Origin: Rutstroemia sp. NJR-2017a BVV2
Taxonomy: Eukaryota; Ascomycota; Leotiomycetes; Helotiales; Rutstroemiaceae
Assembly: GCA_002946415.1 (NCBI GenBank)
Contig: NJPS01000046.1
Coordinates: 2,232,001-2,296,000, forward strand
Reading direction: 5' to 3'
DNA: 64,000 nucleotides
Shown one piece after another: positions 1 to 10,707 of the stretch (position 1 is the stretch's first letter; the number at the start of each line of letters is the position of its first letter). A program made the position numbers and the translations under genes. The notes under the pieces were generated by a model. That model searched no databases, was not told where the DNA came from, and saw only the letters and a list, made by a program, of their open reading frames with translations.

Positions 1-467
1 TCTTCCCCATATTAAACTTTCCTGCAAGTGCTCGGATATCTTGCCGATTTCGTTACGTGCGACATATGCCTCAGCTATCATTGTTGAGGCGAGTTCCATC
101 AACAAGGGTCGGGCTATGGCCATAAGAATCCTGACCGCATGAATGTTTGGCGAAGTGCATGCATGCATGCGTCTATCGGCTGCAGGGAGAGGGATGTAAA
201 GTCGATAGTCGGAATGGTCGGTCCTGATTGTACCAAGTTATGGCATTTTATGTGCCTGTAGATCTCACCATGCGATTGGCATTGGTTATGATTTGTCGCT
301 GAAGACTTGATGCTGGTGGTAACTTATACCCTACAGTAAGCAAAGTAGTCGCCCTGGCTCGTCAAGCCATATGTGGACACGAGGTTGGTTGTGTGGTGAG
401 ATATCCGGAGAATTAATTTTTCCATCAGACGGGATCCATCGGAGGGGATCGCGGTGCATTGTCAAGT

Positions 468-480
468 ACATATATATATA
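468..480 (+). promoter_or_regulatory. TATA-like box of the secreted-protein gene at 594
   Basis: An alternating TA tract (ACATATATATATA) lies about 115 bases before the ATG at 594. Position and composition fit a core promoter, but there is no independent proof. The rest of bases 1-593 shows no coding frame; a short alternating GCATGC run sits near 158-170. Confidence 0.45.
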
Positions 481-593
481 GAGAAAGGCTTGATCTCTCT
501 GATGTTCAGAAAGCTTTCTTGAACCATATATACCATCGAGTCTGACACATACCTAATCGAGTCATCCAATCAATCATCTTACCATAAGTCAAC

Positions 594-1121
594 ATGCTCA
601 CCTCACTCTTCACCACCGTCCTTGCCCTCAGCACTCTCGCCCTCTCCTCTCCCATCCCAGTTGCTCCTGCTGCTGTTGTCGAACGCGATACAGCCGAGCT
701 GTACATCCTCTCCAACTGCTACAGCAACGTAACCAAAGCTTCCTACGCCGCAGCCTTCTGGTACTACCCAGATTTCCTCCCCGACTACCCAGAGCCTCAA
801 GCCGTTGCCAACATCTCCTCTTCCAAGGCCGTCACATTCGAGGGCAAGAAAATTTCCATCTCGTCGCCGTTTGTCATAAAAGCAACTATTCCAAAGAATG
901 CCACCAAGGCCGAGTATCTGGCTATCGTAGCCCCAGCAACCACAAGTTCTTTTGCTGGTAACTCGGCAGTCATTAAGGGAAGTGGGGAGATCTTCTACCA
1001 GCCGGAACCAAATGTCAACTGTTACTACAACTATGGTGTTCGAGACGTAAGTGTGTTCTAGTGACGCGGCGAAATACGAGATACTAATGAGCATCATTAG
1101 AACCAGACTGAAGACCCATGA
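594..1121 (+). CDS. Small secreted protein, unknown function
   Basis: The model is join(594..1046, 1101..1121), 157 residues. The first ATG opens a clear signal peptide (basic-poor start, then Leu/Ala/Ser-rich core, residues 1-19 or so), followed by a pro-rich stretch ending near VVERDT. The 54-nt intron has GTAAGT, a TACTAAT-type branch and TAG; without splicing the frame would end only four codons later, so the C terminus is short either way. The mature part has two cysteines (in SNCYSN and VNCYYN) that could form one disulphide, several N-glycosylation sequons, and many aromatic residues. I do not recognise the family. Size and secretion are compatible with an effector-like or cell-wall protein, but nothing in the sequence gives a function. 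A TATA-like tract precedes it. Confidence 0.75.
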
Positions 1122-1551
1122 GCTGGTAATGGTCACTGGGAGAGACATCTGCCGTTGAGCCTTGTTTAACTATGGAAGTTGTTAGAGCAGTGTGGTTGGC
1201 CTACCGAACATGACTAGATTCGATGATTTATGATGATATGACTGCATAACGGTGTAATGATTCACGACGGGTATAATGATATTGCATACATAAAATAATA
1301 AAAGTTTGTTTCCAAGACTCCTTCTGCTCAGTCATTGGTCCTGAAATGTGATTTTCAGAAACCATTCCCATCATGAATGCATTGAAGGCTTGAAGCTCGT
1401 TCGATCTTCTGGATCCAGTTCATTGAGATCGTCCATCCAGCAGTCAGCTTCTTCAACATGTTTTCCCCATCTTACCAAGTGGTTGTGTTTCCTGATTTTC
1501 AACACCCACTTGCCCACAGAAAGCCTTCTGCGTCATAGATACCCATATATC
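1122..1551. other. Intergenic, nothing recognised
   Basis: The 430 bases between the convergent ends of the secreted-protein gene and the Clr5 gene hold AT-rich 3' flanking sequence (an AATAAAA run near 1295-1303 could serve polyadenylation). I see no gene. Confidence 0.4.
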
Positions 1552-4500
1552 TCACTTCATCAACGCACTCTGCAAAGCTCCCACACTAACCCCCACAAAC
1601 GCAACCATATACGCCGCAATAGCAAACGCATCCTGAACACTATGTTTAAACACCACCCACAACACCCCCATCAGCAAACTCCCCAGACCTAGCACCGCGA
1701 ACGCAATCCACCATATGAATTTCCAGTCCCAGTCCTCGACAAACTCCAGCCCCCAACCAATACTTGTCGGCGTACCGGGCTTGCACTGGAGTCTCTCCTT
1801 CAGCTTTTTCGGAAACCGGTCCAGGCAAACGGTTTCTTCGTCGGCATGGTCCGGATGCTGGAACAGGTGCATCATGTGGTTTTCCCCGATTGGAGGGACG
1901 AGGTCGGGCGGGGTGGGTAGGTATCGGTACTCTACGTGACCGGGGGGAGGAACGTCGTCTTTTTGACGAACGTCGACGAGGGAGCTTCTGTACATCTCGA
2001 AACGAACAAATTTTATGCTTGTGAGTGTACGCAGGGAGATACAAGATATCCATCGACCTCTCATTTGTCTGTAGTTTTGGCCCAGTAATCTGAAAATTGT
2101 TTGATCGGATGTCGCGTCAAGACTGTGCAGGTCGAGTTGGAGAAGGCGGGTGCTGTACCGTCCTTCGCCGTAACACAATAGTAGAAATAGACTTTCTATT
2201 GTCGTGCTGGAAGAGTTCCCGGGATTAGAGCCGGTAGCGTTAAGCTGAGTGTTGACTGGCTGGTGAGTTGGAAGGCTGGGCCCAAGTCCTTTTGCAGACT
2301 GTGAACCAAGAATGCGGCGGAAGAAAGAGGAGACAAGTAAAAGAGGTGCCATGTAGCTATTTGTAAGTGACCCTATATTCGATATCTTCTCTACATGTGA
2401 TCTATTAGAGTCCGTGGGACGGATGGTATTAGCATCCTGGCTTGCGAATATACCGTGTAGATTATCGAAGAATGGAATCCATCTTGGCCAGTCGTTTTGT
2501 ATCTGATGATTCAGAGATTCTCTCAACTCTTCCGCCGCCCCTGGCTTAAGCTCAGTGAAATCGTCATACAGTCGTTGTCCACATTTCTTTTAAACAATAA
2601 GTATGGCTCCGATTGGAACAGACGAGAACTTACGCAGTACCATTCGATTCTCACTTTTCCTTCAGCGACAGGTGCGACTCCCCTCCGAGGTAAGTAAATT
2701 AGAATCCGGCGGAGTTGATGAGCAATGAAAGATCTGCCTATTCTGATAACTGAAATTAGAACATTTACTTTCTCTGATAGTCCTACTTCTGGTACTTGAC
2801 CCGGCGGATTGTATGCTGAAGACATTGAGACTGGAGGGAATTCTGATTCTTCTTCGTTCTTAATGCCAGTGACGTCGAATGGTTCAATAAGACTGGAGCT
2901 CTCATCGGATTCCTCCGCTAAAGTGCTTTTTTGTGCGATCGGTATATCGTTCTAGAAGTGTCAGAGAGTTAAATAGAAGACAGAAAAGTTAATCTAACCT
3001 CTTCAGATACATAAATTTGTCCCGCGATATCTTGCTTATTTGAAACCTCTGGTAATGTCTGCGCCTGTCTCTCCACTATCATATTATCCTCCGAGAGTAT
3101 CTTTTTGGAATCATCCAAGGAGCGCTTTATTCTAGTTTCTTCTGATCCTTTATCAGGATTACTGGTGGTAGCTAGATCTTGCTGTTGAAGACTAGGTTCT
3201 TGTTGACCTGTAGCTACCAAGGACGAGATAGTCTCTGGAGAACGAACAAATGAAAAAAGTCGTTCCCGCAGAGCCTGGTGGGCTCTTGAGTCTCTCACAA
3301 ATGTTTTCAGACCCTGAAGACATGTGGAGATATATTTGGAAGCGTCAGAAGCGTCAGAAGCGTCATCAGAGCTATCATCCAGCTCTACTTCTGACCCTTC
3401 ATCTGGATAATCGGTGCCCGAAATCACTCTATCGCAAATCAAATGAGCCGTCTTTCTTGCCCTAACTTGAAATTGTTGGGCAGCTTGACGTTCGTAATCG
3501 GTCTGGGCCTCTTTTCGTAGCTCTATTCCAAAAATTCTTAGCCAACGGACCAAATTTCGTTGAAAATGTTCCCGAGACATTGATTGTTTTCTGAATGCAT
3601 ATATGCAGTAACTTTTTACCATGATGTCTTCTACGATCAGTTTCAGAAATCTTTCGGTAGCAAGGAGGGCGATCACTTCAGAGGACACCTCTTCAGAGAT
3701 CGAGGACAGTGAAGTCCCACTGATTATTGAATTGGTCGAGACCACACTTTTACCGACTGAGCCGACAGATTCCTCGTCAGAGCTGGAGTTTTCACTTATA
3801 CTTTGACCGAGTTTGTCTTCGCTGATATGTTCACTTGGGGCTCGTTCTATTACGCGACTAGTAGTGTTTAGTGACGTTCGATCGTCTGTTTTCAATTCGA
3901 GAAGTTCAGTGAGCTCTGATGGGTGTCTAAGATTCGTTTTGAGTCCCCATCTTTTCATGGTCTTGGTGAAGAATGTGAAGTTATACGCTCTATTAAGTTA
4001 TCAGATTTGCTACCCAGGGAAGCTGAAACAACTGAGCTTAGTACTCACGGAATAATGATATTATATTCAGACCTAAGTTTGACCCGAATTTGAGCGTACG
4101 TGAGATTCTCTTCGAGGTAAAGGCGGCGTAAAAGAGTCTCCAGCTGTTTCAAATCTTCCTCGGTGTTGATCCTCTTGCCTCTTAATGAGAGAGTACTTGT
4201 GGACTGAGATGCGACCTTGGTAGTCGAAGAGATCGTTCTTTTTTCGAACATCTTTTCTACCTTATAATCCGTAATGACCTTATGGATAGCTCTCATAATT
4301 TTATCTTCGTACAAATCAATTTTGGCCAGGGACCAGCGTTCTTCATGCACCCTGACACGAACTTCCTTCCACAGAGCATCAACTGCATCACTCTCTTCTT
4401 TCCAGATACCCTCATTATCGAAATTTCTATTTGCGAAACTTGATACTTTTATCAAATCTCTGGCAATTCGCAAGGCCGTCTCGGTTATCATCTCTTCAGT

Positions 4501-5628
4501 ATCGTTGTTACGGAATCGAGGCCTAGAGCGCAGTAGGCTTTTAGGGCTATCCGAGTCCCAAGCGTTGTCTTCGTTGTCCTCGGAAAAATCTGGTCTTCGC
4601 TCTGTGCTACCGCGAAGCTGCTCTGTAAATGAACCCAACCCTGGAGATATTCTCTCCGACTTTGGCAGAGATCTCAGAGTTCGCTCATATTTGTGTGCTG
4701 TATCAACATGTCTTTCAAGGTCTCGTATATTGAGGAACCCGCTTGAGTGACGGTTACAGTTCGTGCAGAACAAAACTTTCCGCCATGGTGGTCGTCCACA
4801 TTCATCATCACATTTATCATCATCCGTGGGCATAAACGCTCGCGGCATGTCCTTCACCCCAGGGAGCCAGTCTTTTCTAGCCGATGACTTAGTCGGTAAC
4901 TCACCCATCATTGATCGTGAACTTTCCATCCGCTCTTCAAACGTTGAACGGGTATGTTCCAGTTTGACATTTCGAATGGACTCGCCAGGGATTTCATCGT
5001 ATAATGGATAAAATGAATCCTTCGTGATTGACTGCGGCTTTACAACAGAATCGTGACCACTATCATAATCTTTATGGATGTCGGTAATGCTGTACCTTCG
5101 GCGAACAGAGTCGCGGCTGCTATCATGCAATTTATTGATGTCGGTACTGTCCCTTGGCCCATACATATCAGCGTCCCTCGACCCATACATATCAGCGCCC
5201 CTCAGCCCATACTTATCAGCGTCCCTCGACCCATACATATCAGCGCCCCTCAGCCCATACTTATCAGCGTCCCTCGACCCATACATATCAGTGTAGTAGC
5301 CTGAGCTATCCCAGACAGATTTCCGCCTTGCGCTCATAGAAGGTACTCGCTCATTGTGTTCCTTTGATTTGGACATGGACTCAACTACCTGTGGTGTGTT
5401 TGCTGATGAAATATCGGAGCTGGTAGTACCAGTCGAGTACCCAGAATCGCTGTTTGCTTTTGAGACTGACTTTTTGCCAAAGTTGTATGCTGGAGATGGT
5501 TGTTCAGTATCTGGCTTCGAGTTCTGGGACTTCGGATCGATTTTCTCATCTACACCCAACTCCTCTCTCTCTCTTCTTTTGAACTGCTGCATCTTTGCAC
5601 TGCTCATTTTTCCGAAGCTCGGGAGCAC
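1552..5628 (-). CDS. Clr5-domain and C2H2-like zinc-finger protein with C-terminal membrane helices
   Basis: The model is complement(join(1552..2586, 2634..2951, 2999..3989, 4049..5628)), 1307 residues, with three introns of 47, 47 and 59 nt that all keep frame. The N-terminal third is Ser/Asp-rich and carries six 8-residue repeats (5140-5283). A C2H2-like finger (CTNC...H...H, about residues 284-310) follows. The junction of exons 1 and 2 rebuilds a Clr5-type domain (LYLEENLTYAQIRVKL, then YNFTFFTKTMKRWG, about residues 500-545). After a long polar region comes a conserved-looking KVRIEWYCKCGQRLYDDF segment, spliced across intron 3. The protein ends in two hydrophobic helices (from FIWWIAFAVLGLG to YMVAFVGVSVGAL). 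Clr5 is found in fungal proteins including a heterochromatin factor; that would suggest a nuclear role, but the membrane end argues for tethering. Function unknown. Confidence 0.8.
5140..5283 (-). repeat. In-frame 24-bp tandem repeat (8-residue units)
   Basis: Six contiguous 24-bp units inside exon 1 of the Clr5 gene encode variants of YGSRDADK / YGLRGADM / YGPRDSTD. Alternate units match best, so the array probably grew by 48-bp steps. Being a multiple of three, length changes would keep the frame. Confidence 0.9.
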
Positions 5629-6542
5629 CGCTGGATCGTTTCTCGACGCTCGTTCGCAAGGAACGTCAATATATGGCAGCCGCAGAATTTGATTACTTCT
5701 TTTCCCCCAACGCCATATTCTCCCGCTGTTATTGGTAGAGATCTCAAGGTTTCATTTATTGCAACTGTGAGAAACCCATTTGTGAAGTAAATGAAAAAGA
5801 GAAAAGTGAGCACAAGTGACAGACAGATGCGAGCATATTCCGCGGGGTTTTATTGCCTGAGCTAAGGCGTAAAGAGGCTGAGGGGAAACTCATGGCTGCA
5901 TGGAATTATCGAGACTACCCCTACCCAGGTCACTATCCAGGGAATCAGGAACCAATTGAAAGCACGACACGGATAGACACCACTTGCAAGTAAAACTTTG
6001 CACAGCCACGACGAGATGGTATATGTCTCGCAGGTCGACACGACTGTTCAGACAAACAACTCTGATATTTTGCAAATATCTTGGAATCGCGAGGCCCGAT
6101 CGAGCTGCTTGATCATTTCGACCAAGTTCGCACCGAGAGAGCCATGCCATGAATCAACAGAGACGATGGATCCAATTATTTATGAAGCTTATTTCACAAA
6201 TGCCTCATTTTCCGGGCGATTGCGTACCGTTCAGTATTGGTATGAGCGCCTTCCAGTGTTACATGAATTTGCACAGCCGTGACGGGACACAGAATCTGCC
6301 AATTCATCATGAGGTATAGAATACCGAGTAGAAGCATGAATGCCTTGCCAAGAGCGATGATTCCAACTTCCTTCTACTCGTAACCAGGTTCAGCCTCTTA
6401 ACAGCTGGGCACGATGCGCCACACAACTTCAAGAGGCAGAAGAACAAAACATTGGTTTCTGTGGTCGGAAAAGCGTCTTCATCGCGAGAGGTCAATAATA
6501 GGTTTTCCTTATCGGTTAACCACCCACCGACAAGCCACTCAT
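5629..6542. other. Intergenic between divergent genes, nothing recognised
   Basis: This stretch separates the Clr5 gene (minus) from the acetyltransferase gene (plus). It contains no frame with family resemblance. A miniature transposon occupies the following 6543-6765. Confidence 0.4.
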
Positions 6543-6548
6543 CACGCT

Positions 6549-6759
6549 CTCTTCGGCTTGGAAAAAACAGGCCGATCTGAGGCTCTCAGTACAAAAATAA
6601 CAATAAGAACTTTACAATCTCTCAAAGTCTTTAGGATATTTATTTGATAATAATATCCTTAATATATTTAATATTTTGGGACTTCTAGGATATTTGTTTG
6701 ATAATAGTAAATAGCTTCAATATTGTTCTAAATCGGCTTGTTTTTTCTACTCCGAAGAG
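6549..6759. mobile_element. MITE-like element, family A copy 1 (211 bp)
   Basis: The element begins CTCTTCGG and, four bases on, GAAAAAACAGGCCGAT; its end is the near-perfect inverse (ATCGGCTTGTTTTTTC, four bases, CCGAAGAG). The hexamer CACGCT flanks both sides (6543-6548 and 6760-6765), a clear target duplication. The interior is very AT-rich with two related TTTAGGATATTT/TCTAGGATATTT motifs and no coding capacity. A second copy lies at 10479-10702 and a truncated one at 21840-21949. Superfamily not assigned. Confidence 0.85.
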
Positions 6760-6910
6760 CACGCTTTCCCACTACCCCACTGCTGCCTAGAAGCATTTGC
6801 CAGCACGTGGATCGTTTATTGTTGACCCCACAATCATGAAGATCATCTAGAACGTTCAGCTGTAGAATCTGTTCTCGATCATCCAGCCATTGTCGTCGTC
6901 CAATAACACC

Positions 6911-7677
6911 ATGGCCTCCTCATCTCAAATTAGTTTGTCACAGGCCCTCCCATCCGACTTCGAAACCTTCCCCACACTCAGCCACCTTGCGTTTGCTCCA
7001 TCCAAACTAAACCAGCTCATGTTCCCTACTGGTCTCGATGCATCAGATATATCAAGAACCGCATCAAAATACCAAGACCGGGTTACAAACGGCTGCTCCA
7101 AGTTCGTCAAGGCGGTTTCAGCTGAGGGAGAAATCATAGGCTTTTCCGAATGGCTTTATTTTACCGAAGAAAAGGGAATGACCAGAAAGCCTACTGACAT
7201 ACCGGAAACTTGGGGGCCAAATGCTAGGAGCGAGCTGTGTGACCTGTTTTTCGGTAGTTTGTACAATGCTAGGATAGCGGCAATGGAGGGGAAGAGATGT
7301 CTTGGTAGGTCTATTTACTTGCAAGCTTTCAGTCAGATATTTGGAATATATTCTTTTTCTTCTTCTTGAAGTCCTTGCTTACCATAACCTATCCGGAAAT
7401 AAATGTCAACTGATTCCAAATAGTCCTCCAAATTCTTGCAGTTCATCCATCCCATCAAGGAAAGGGAGTAGGAACGCGACTTCTCCAGGAAGGACTTCGC
7501 CAGGCTGATGAATTGGGGTTACCGGTATGGTTGGAAGCATCGGAGAAAGGTAGACCCTTGTACAGGAAGTTTGGCTTTAATGATTTTAAGACGATAGAAA
7601 TTGATCTCGCTGAGTGGGGTGGGGAGGGAATAGACAAGCATGTTTGTATGCTTCGGGATGTTCATATTGAGAGTTAG
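6911..7677 (+). CDS. GNAT-family N-acetyltransferase
   Basis: The model is join(6911..7304, 7424..7677), 215 residues. The ATG at 6911 is the first in frame; an upstream TTG is not needed. The 119-nt intron (GTAGGT..TAG) restores a frame whose second exon reads LQILAVHPSHQGKGVGTRLL, the GNAT motif A (beta-strand 4, then Q/R-x-x-G-x-G/A for acetyl-CoA pyrophosphate, here Q-G-K-G-V-G). It is followed by WLEASEKGRPLYRKFGF, the usual motif B ending. Such fungal proteins (about 200-230 residues) acetylate small amines or are of unknown substrate, in the cytosol. The N-terminal half (RTASKYQDRVTNG, GFSEWLYF) is typical of this fungal subgroup. The substrate cannot be told from sequence. Confidence 0.85.
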
Positions 7678-8658
7678 ATTCTTAGATCCTTCTTTTTTGG
7701 CTTCTGGACTACGTTTGTATCTGTAATCAAAGTAAATTCATATTTCAAACTAAGACTTTAAGATAGAGAGAATGTCTATGCTGAAGTTGATGAATAAATA
7801 TAACTTATTAAGAAATTAAGAGACGTTCAGCTAGCTATGAAGTATCTCTCGGCGGCCCCGATTGCATCACGTTGAGATCATGAAGAATGCTATCACCATC
7901 ACTCACTTGGCTGTCACTTGGCTATGATGACGGAGACAGTATAGGGGGCCGGGTGCTAGACCAAAATAGCCGACTACTATGATTCTATGGATTGGCGGAA
8001 GAGTCAAGACTTGCCAACCTATCCAGCAGTGACGGTATTGAATCCTTCTCGCTAGTTGGAATGCATGGAGAAGGCTTGACAGGGCAAGAATGAATAGATT
8101 GACTCTGATAGAGAGAGCTGAAGCACAGGTAGGGAAACTGTGGAGAGAGATATAGAAATCAATTACCTCCGAGGTGTTGAGCACCATGAAGTGTTGTGGG
8201 TACTAGCAGCCTATGCGGCCTGGAAGAACGAATAGCTGTGCGGGGTACCTGCACCGGACACAACTGACCCCTTTGAGATGAAGTTTTCTGTTATCATCAC
8301 CGTGTCTGCAGTAAGGCTAAGCGACAATACGAGACATTTCTTGCTGACTCAAGGGAGCATAGATTCCGATTTGTGGAGTCCTTCGTTACTAATCAGATCC
8401 ATTCGTTGCAGCACGTTGTGTTTAGATGCTAACGCTTCAAATAAGCTTAATCATACTCGTACATGGTCACACATAAAATTCAATCGATTATGAAGCGTCT
8501 ATCTTCCGTTCTAGATGCAAATTCCGTGTTTTCTGTGGAGCTTTGCATGGGAGTTCGAAAGATGGTGCATCTAACCACAAGTTTCACAACTTCTCGAAGT
8601 TTTCGTCAGAGAATCAGAATTGAGGAGAATGAATGGAATCAAAAGACTGAAATACAAG
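7678..8658. other. Intergenic, nothing recognised
   Basis: AT-rich spacer without a credible gene; short open frames here have no family features. Confidence 0.4.
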
Positions 8659-8667
8659 TATAAATAA
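8659..8667 (+). promoter_or_regulatory. TATA box (TATAAATAA) of the secreted-protein gene at 8765
   Basis: TATAAATAA lies 98 bases before the ATG at 8765, followed by a C/A-rich leader containing CATCCATCCATCC. The promoter looks intact although the coding region has a stop codon. Confidence 0.55.
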
Positions 8668-8764
8668 GGCGTCTACCTGCTCTTTTACTCTTCTCATTAG
8701 GATCATCCACCATTATCATCCATCCATCCACACTCATAATCACTCTCAAAAAGAAGCTGCAATC

Positions 8765-9552
8765 ATGAAGATGTAAGCAACCTCCTCCCTCAGCTCCTCC
8801 ACAACCATACTAACAGAATCCAGCTCATTCATTTGAATCATTTCCACCCTTCTCCTGGCTATCGTACCAGCAGTGTTCAGCACTCCCCTTCCAATCACTG
8901 AGCCTCTCGCAATCGAAGTCCGATCTCCCGAAGGAAAAGCCGTTCCTCTCCCTGGGTCTTCGGTCAATGAGTTCAACGCCAAGAAACTGTACGGGCGGTC
9001 TGATATTATGAAGATCAACTACGTGCGTTATATTCATTCCCTTCACCCCCTTAACGCTCATCGATCTACACATATCCTTCCTTCATACCCACCCATATCT
9101 TCGAATGCAAATTCAACTCAACCTGATCGTCACAGATTCACAATGTGCTAACCATAGATCATTTCCCAGTATCTCAAAGCCGGATGCGTTGACTGGGCTG
9201 TCTCAGTCACCGTCAACGCCGGTCTCAACGGCGTTTGCGTTGAGTACTTCTATGGCAATGCTGTTTCTGTTAATATTGCCAATTGCTATGCTAGCAGTAC
9301 GTTTCCTCTCTCCTCTCTCCTATACCCTCTTTTCTCCCACCCTCTCCAACACGCGCCCTCAATATATCCTTCGTTAATCTCCATGATGGATGAATATTTG
9401 AGCTAACAAGTTAAACAGATTGCAAAGCAAGTTTCTCATCGGCTGGGAACTGTGGTGGTCAACAATTAGGAACATCGTACTCGAATGGAAATAACTGCTT
9501 CACGAAGGATAGAAACTTTTATTTCGATAGCTTCAAAGCTAGTACTTACTAG
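8765..9552 (+). pseudogene. Cysteine-rich small secreted protein gene with a stop codon in the signal peptide
   Basis: Four exons fit: 8765..8772, 8824..9022, 9158..9296, 9419..9552 (160 codons), with canonical introns (GTAAGC..CAG with TACTAAC branch, GTGCGT..TAG, GTACGT..CAG). The reading is MKISFI, then TGA at 8834-8836 (codon 7), then IISTLLLAIVPAVFSTPLP, which is plainly the rest of a signal peptide. The mature region carries six cysteines in exons 3-4 (AGCVDW, NGVCVEY, NCYAS, NCKAS, NCGGQ, NCFTKD). Everything downstream of codon 7 is open. An alternative acceptor at the CAG ending at 8878 would skip the stop in frame but also removes the signal peptide. So the gene is a recent null, a sequencing error, or readthrough-dependent. 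Family not recognised. Confidence 0.55.
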
Positions 9553-10240
9553 GAACACGTCTGAATCAGGGTATTGGTGGTCAAGCTGAGGATTTCAACT
9601 GATGCAGACCCAAAAGAGCACAGTGGGAGCATGCTTTTAGGATGATCTGGTGATGAGCGTTTGTGTCGCAAATCCCGGATAGAGGGGAGTCATTCACGCC
9701 TTCACCCTCGCAATACCAGTAGCAGGGCATGTCGCTTCTCCAAGGGGAAATCCCGTATTTTAAGCAATCTACCTACTTTATTATCCGCTTTATGAACAAC
9801 CTAAATTATCGTCATTGGTCTCCAGCAAGCTCAATCTGCTGTAGTACAGTCAGATAATCAACGAAGTCGATGGAGAAAGGTCGAATGCCGGAGCTTCTAA
9901 TTACAAAAACCAAAGTAAAAGATACTGGGTAGCATTGGTAGCCCTCATATGAGACAAAGTAGGCAGTCAGGGAGTCGAAGAATTCAGAAGTTGGCTTCCT
10001 CTGGAATATGTTATATGGATCAGTATACTGCACTCTCATTTGGACTTCAGCTCCTGCTCGTCTTGCTCGTGATATTTTCTATTACCAGGAGTTGGTTCGG
10101 GTATACTATTATTCTCGTAGAGCTGATCGTTACCCACGTTTCGCCTCTTACTGTAATAAGGGTAGGCAATCATGCTAATATAATTTCTATGATAGGAAAT
10201 ATATAACTAAATAAGCACTGTTTCAGTATCAAGAAATGAA
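9553..10240. other. Intergenic, nothing recognised
   Basis: Spacer between the small secreted-protein gene and tRNA-Ala; no gene seen. Confidence 0.4.
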
Positions 10241-10333
10241 GGGGCTGTAACTCAGTGGTAGAGTGCCTCGTTTGCATGGTCTCTTCGGAGAAAGGCGTCG
10301 ATGAAGTCCAGGGTTCGACTCCCTGCCGCTCCA
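10241..10333 (+). tRNA. tRNA-Ala (anticodon TGC) with 21-nt intron
   Basis: The acceptor arm GGGGCTG pairs with CCGCTCC (one mismatch, one G-T), the D arm is AACTCAGTGGTAGAGT, and the T arm is CAGGG-TTCGACT-CCCTG. The anticodon TGC is at 10273-10275. An intron of about 21 nt (10277-10297, with a CTCTTCGGAG hairpin) sits at the usual position after base 37. The anticodon stem CCTCG/CGATG has one mismatch. A-box and B-box (GGTTCGACTCC) sequences are present. Confidence 0.85.
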
Positions 10334-10478
10334 TTTCTTTTTGCTATGTGCTTCTTTCCACGCTGGGCATATTATTTGCTTGTTCTCTCGGAGATCTCGA
10401 GGCTTACATAGCTATTCTTATATTTTTGGCGGGGAATTACCGATTCTTCTTATGTGGGGTTGGCTGTAAATGAGGGGC

Positions 10479-10702
10479 CTCTTCGGCTTGGGAAAAACAG
10501 GCCGATCTGAGTGAGGTATAACCTCTCAGTACAAAAATGATAATGAAAATAATATAATCTCTTAGAGTCTTTAGGATATTTATTCAACAATAATACCTTA
10601 GATCTATTTAATACTTTAGGGCTTTTAGGATATATGTTCGATAATAGTAAACAGGCTTCGATATAGTGCCCTCAATTGGCCTTTTTTTTCTACTCCGAAG
10701 AG
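10479..10702. mobile_element. MITE-like element, family A copy 2 (224 bp)
   Basis: Same termini as copy 1: CTCTTCGG with GGAAAAACAGGCCGAT at the left, and CCTTTTTTTTCTACTCCGAAGAG-type sequence at the right. It is flanked by GGGGC on both sides (10474-10478 and 10703-10707). The interior shares ACCTCTCAGTACAAAAAT and GAGTCTTTAGGATATTTATT blocks with copy 1 at clear but diverged identity. Confidence 0.85.
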
Positions 10703-10707
10703 GGGGC

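Noticed and set aside
603..1148. 181-codon open frame on the minus strand opposite the first secreted-protein gene
   Set aside because: Its composition mirrors the well-supported plus-strand gene, which has a signal peptide and a clean intron; the minus frame has no family features.
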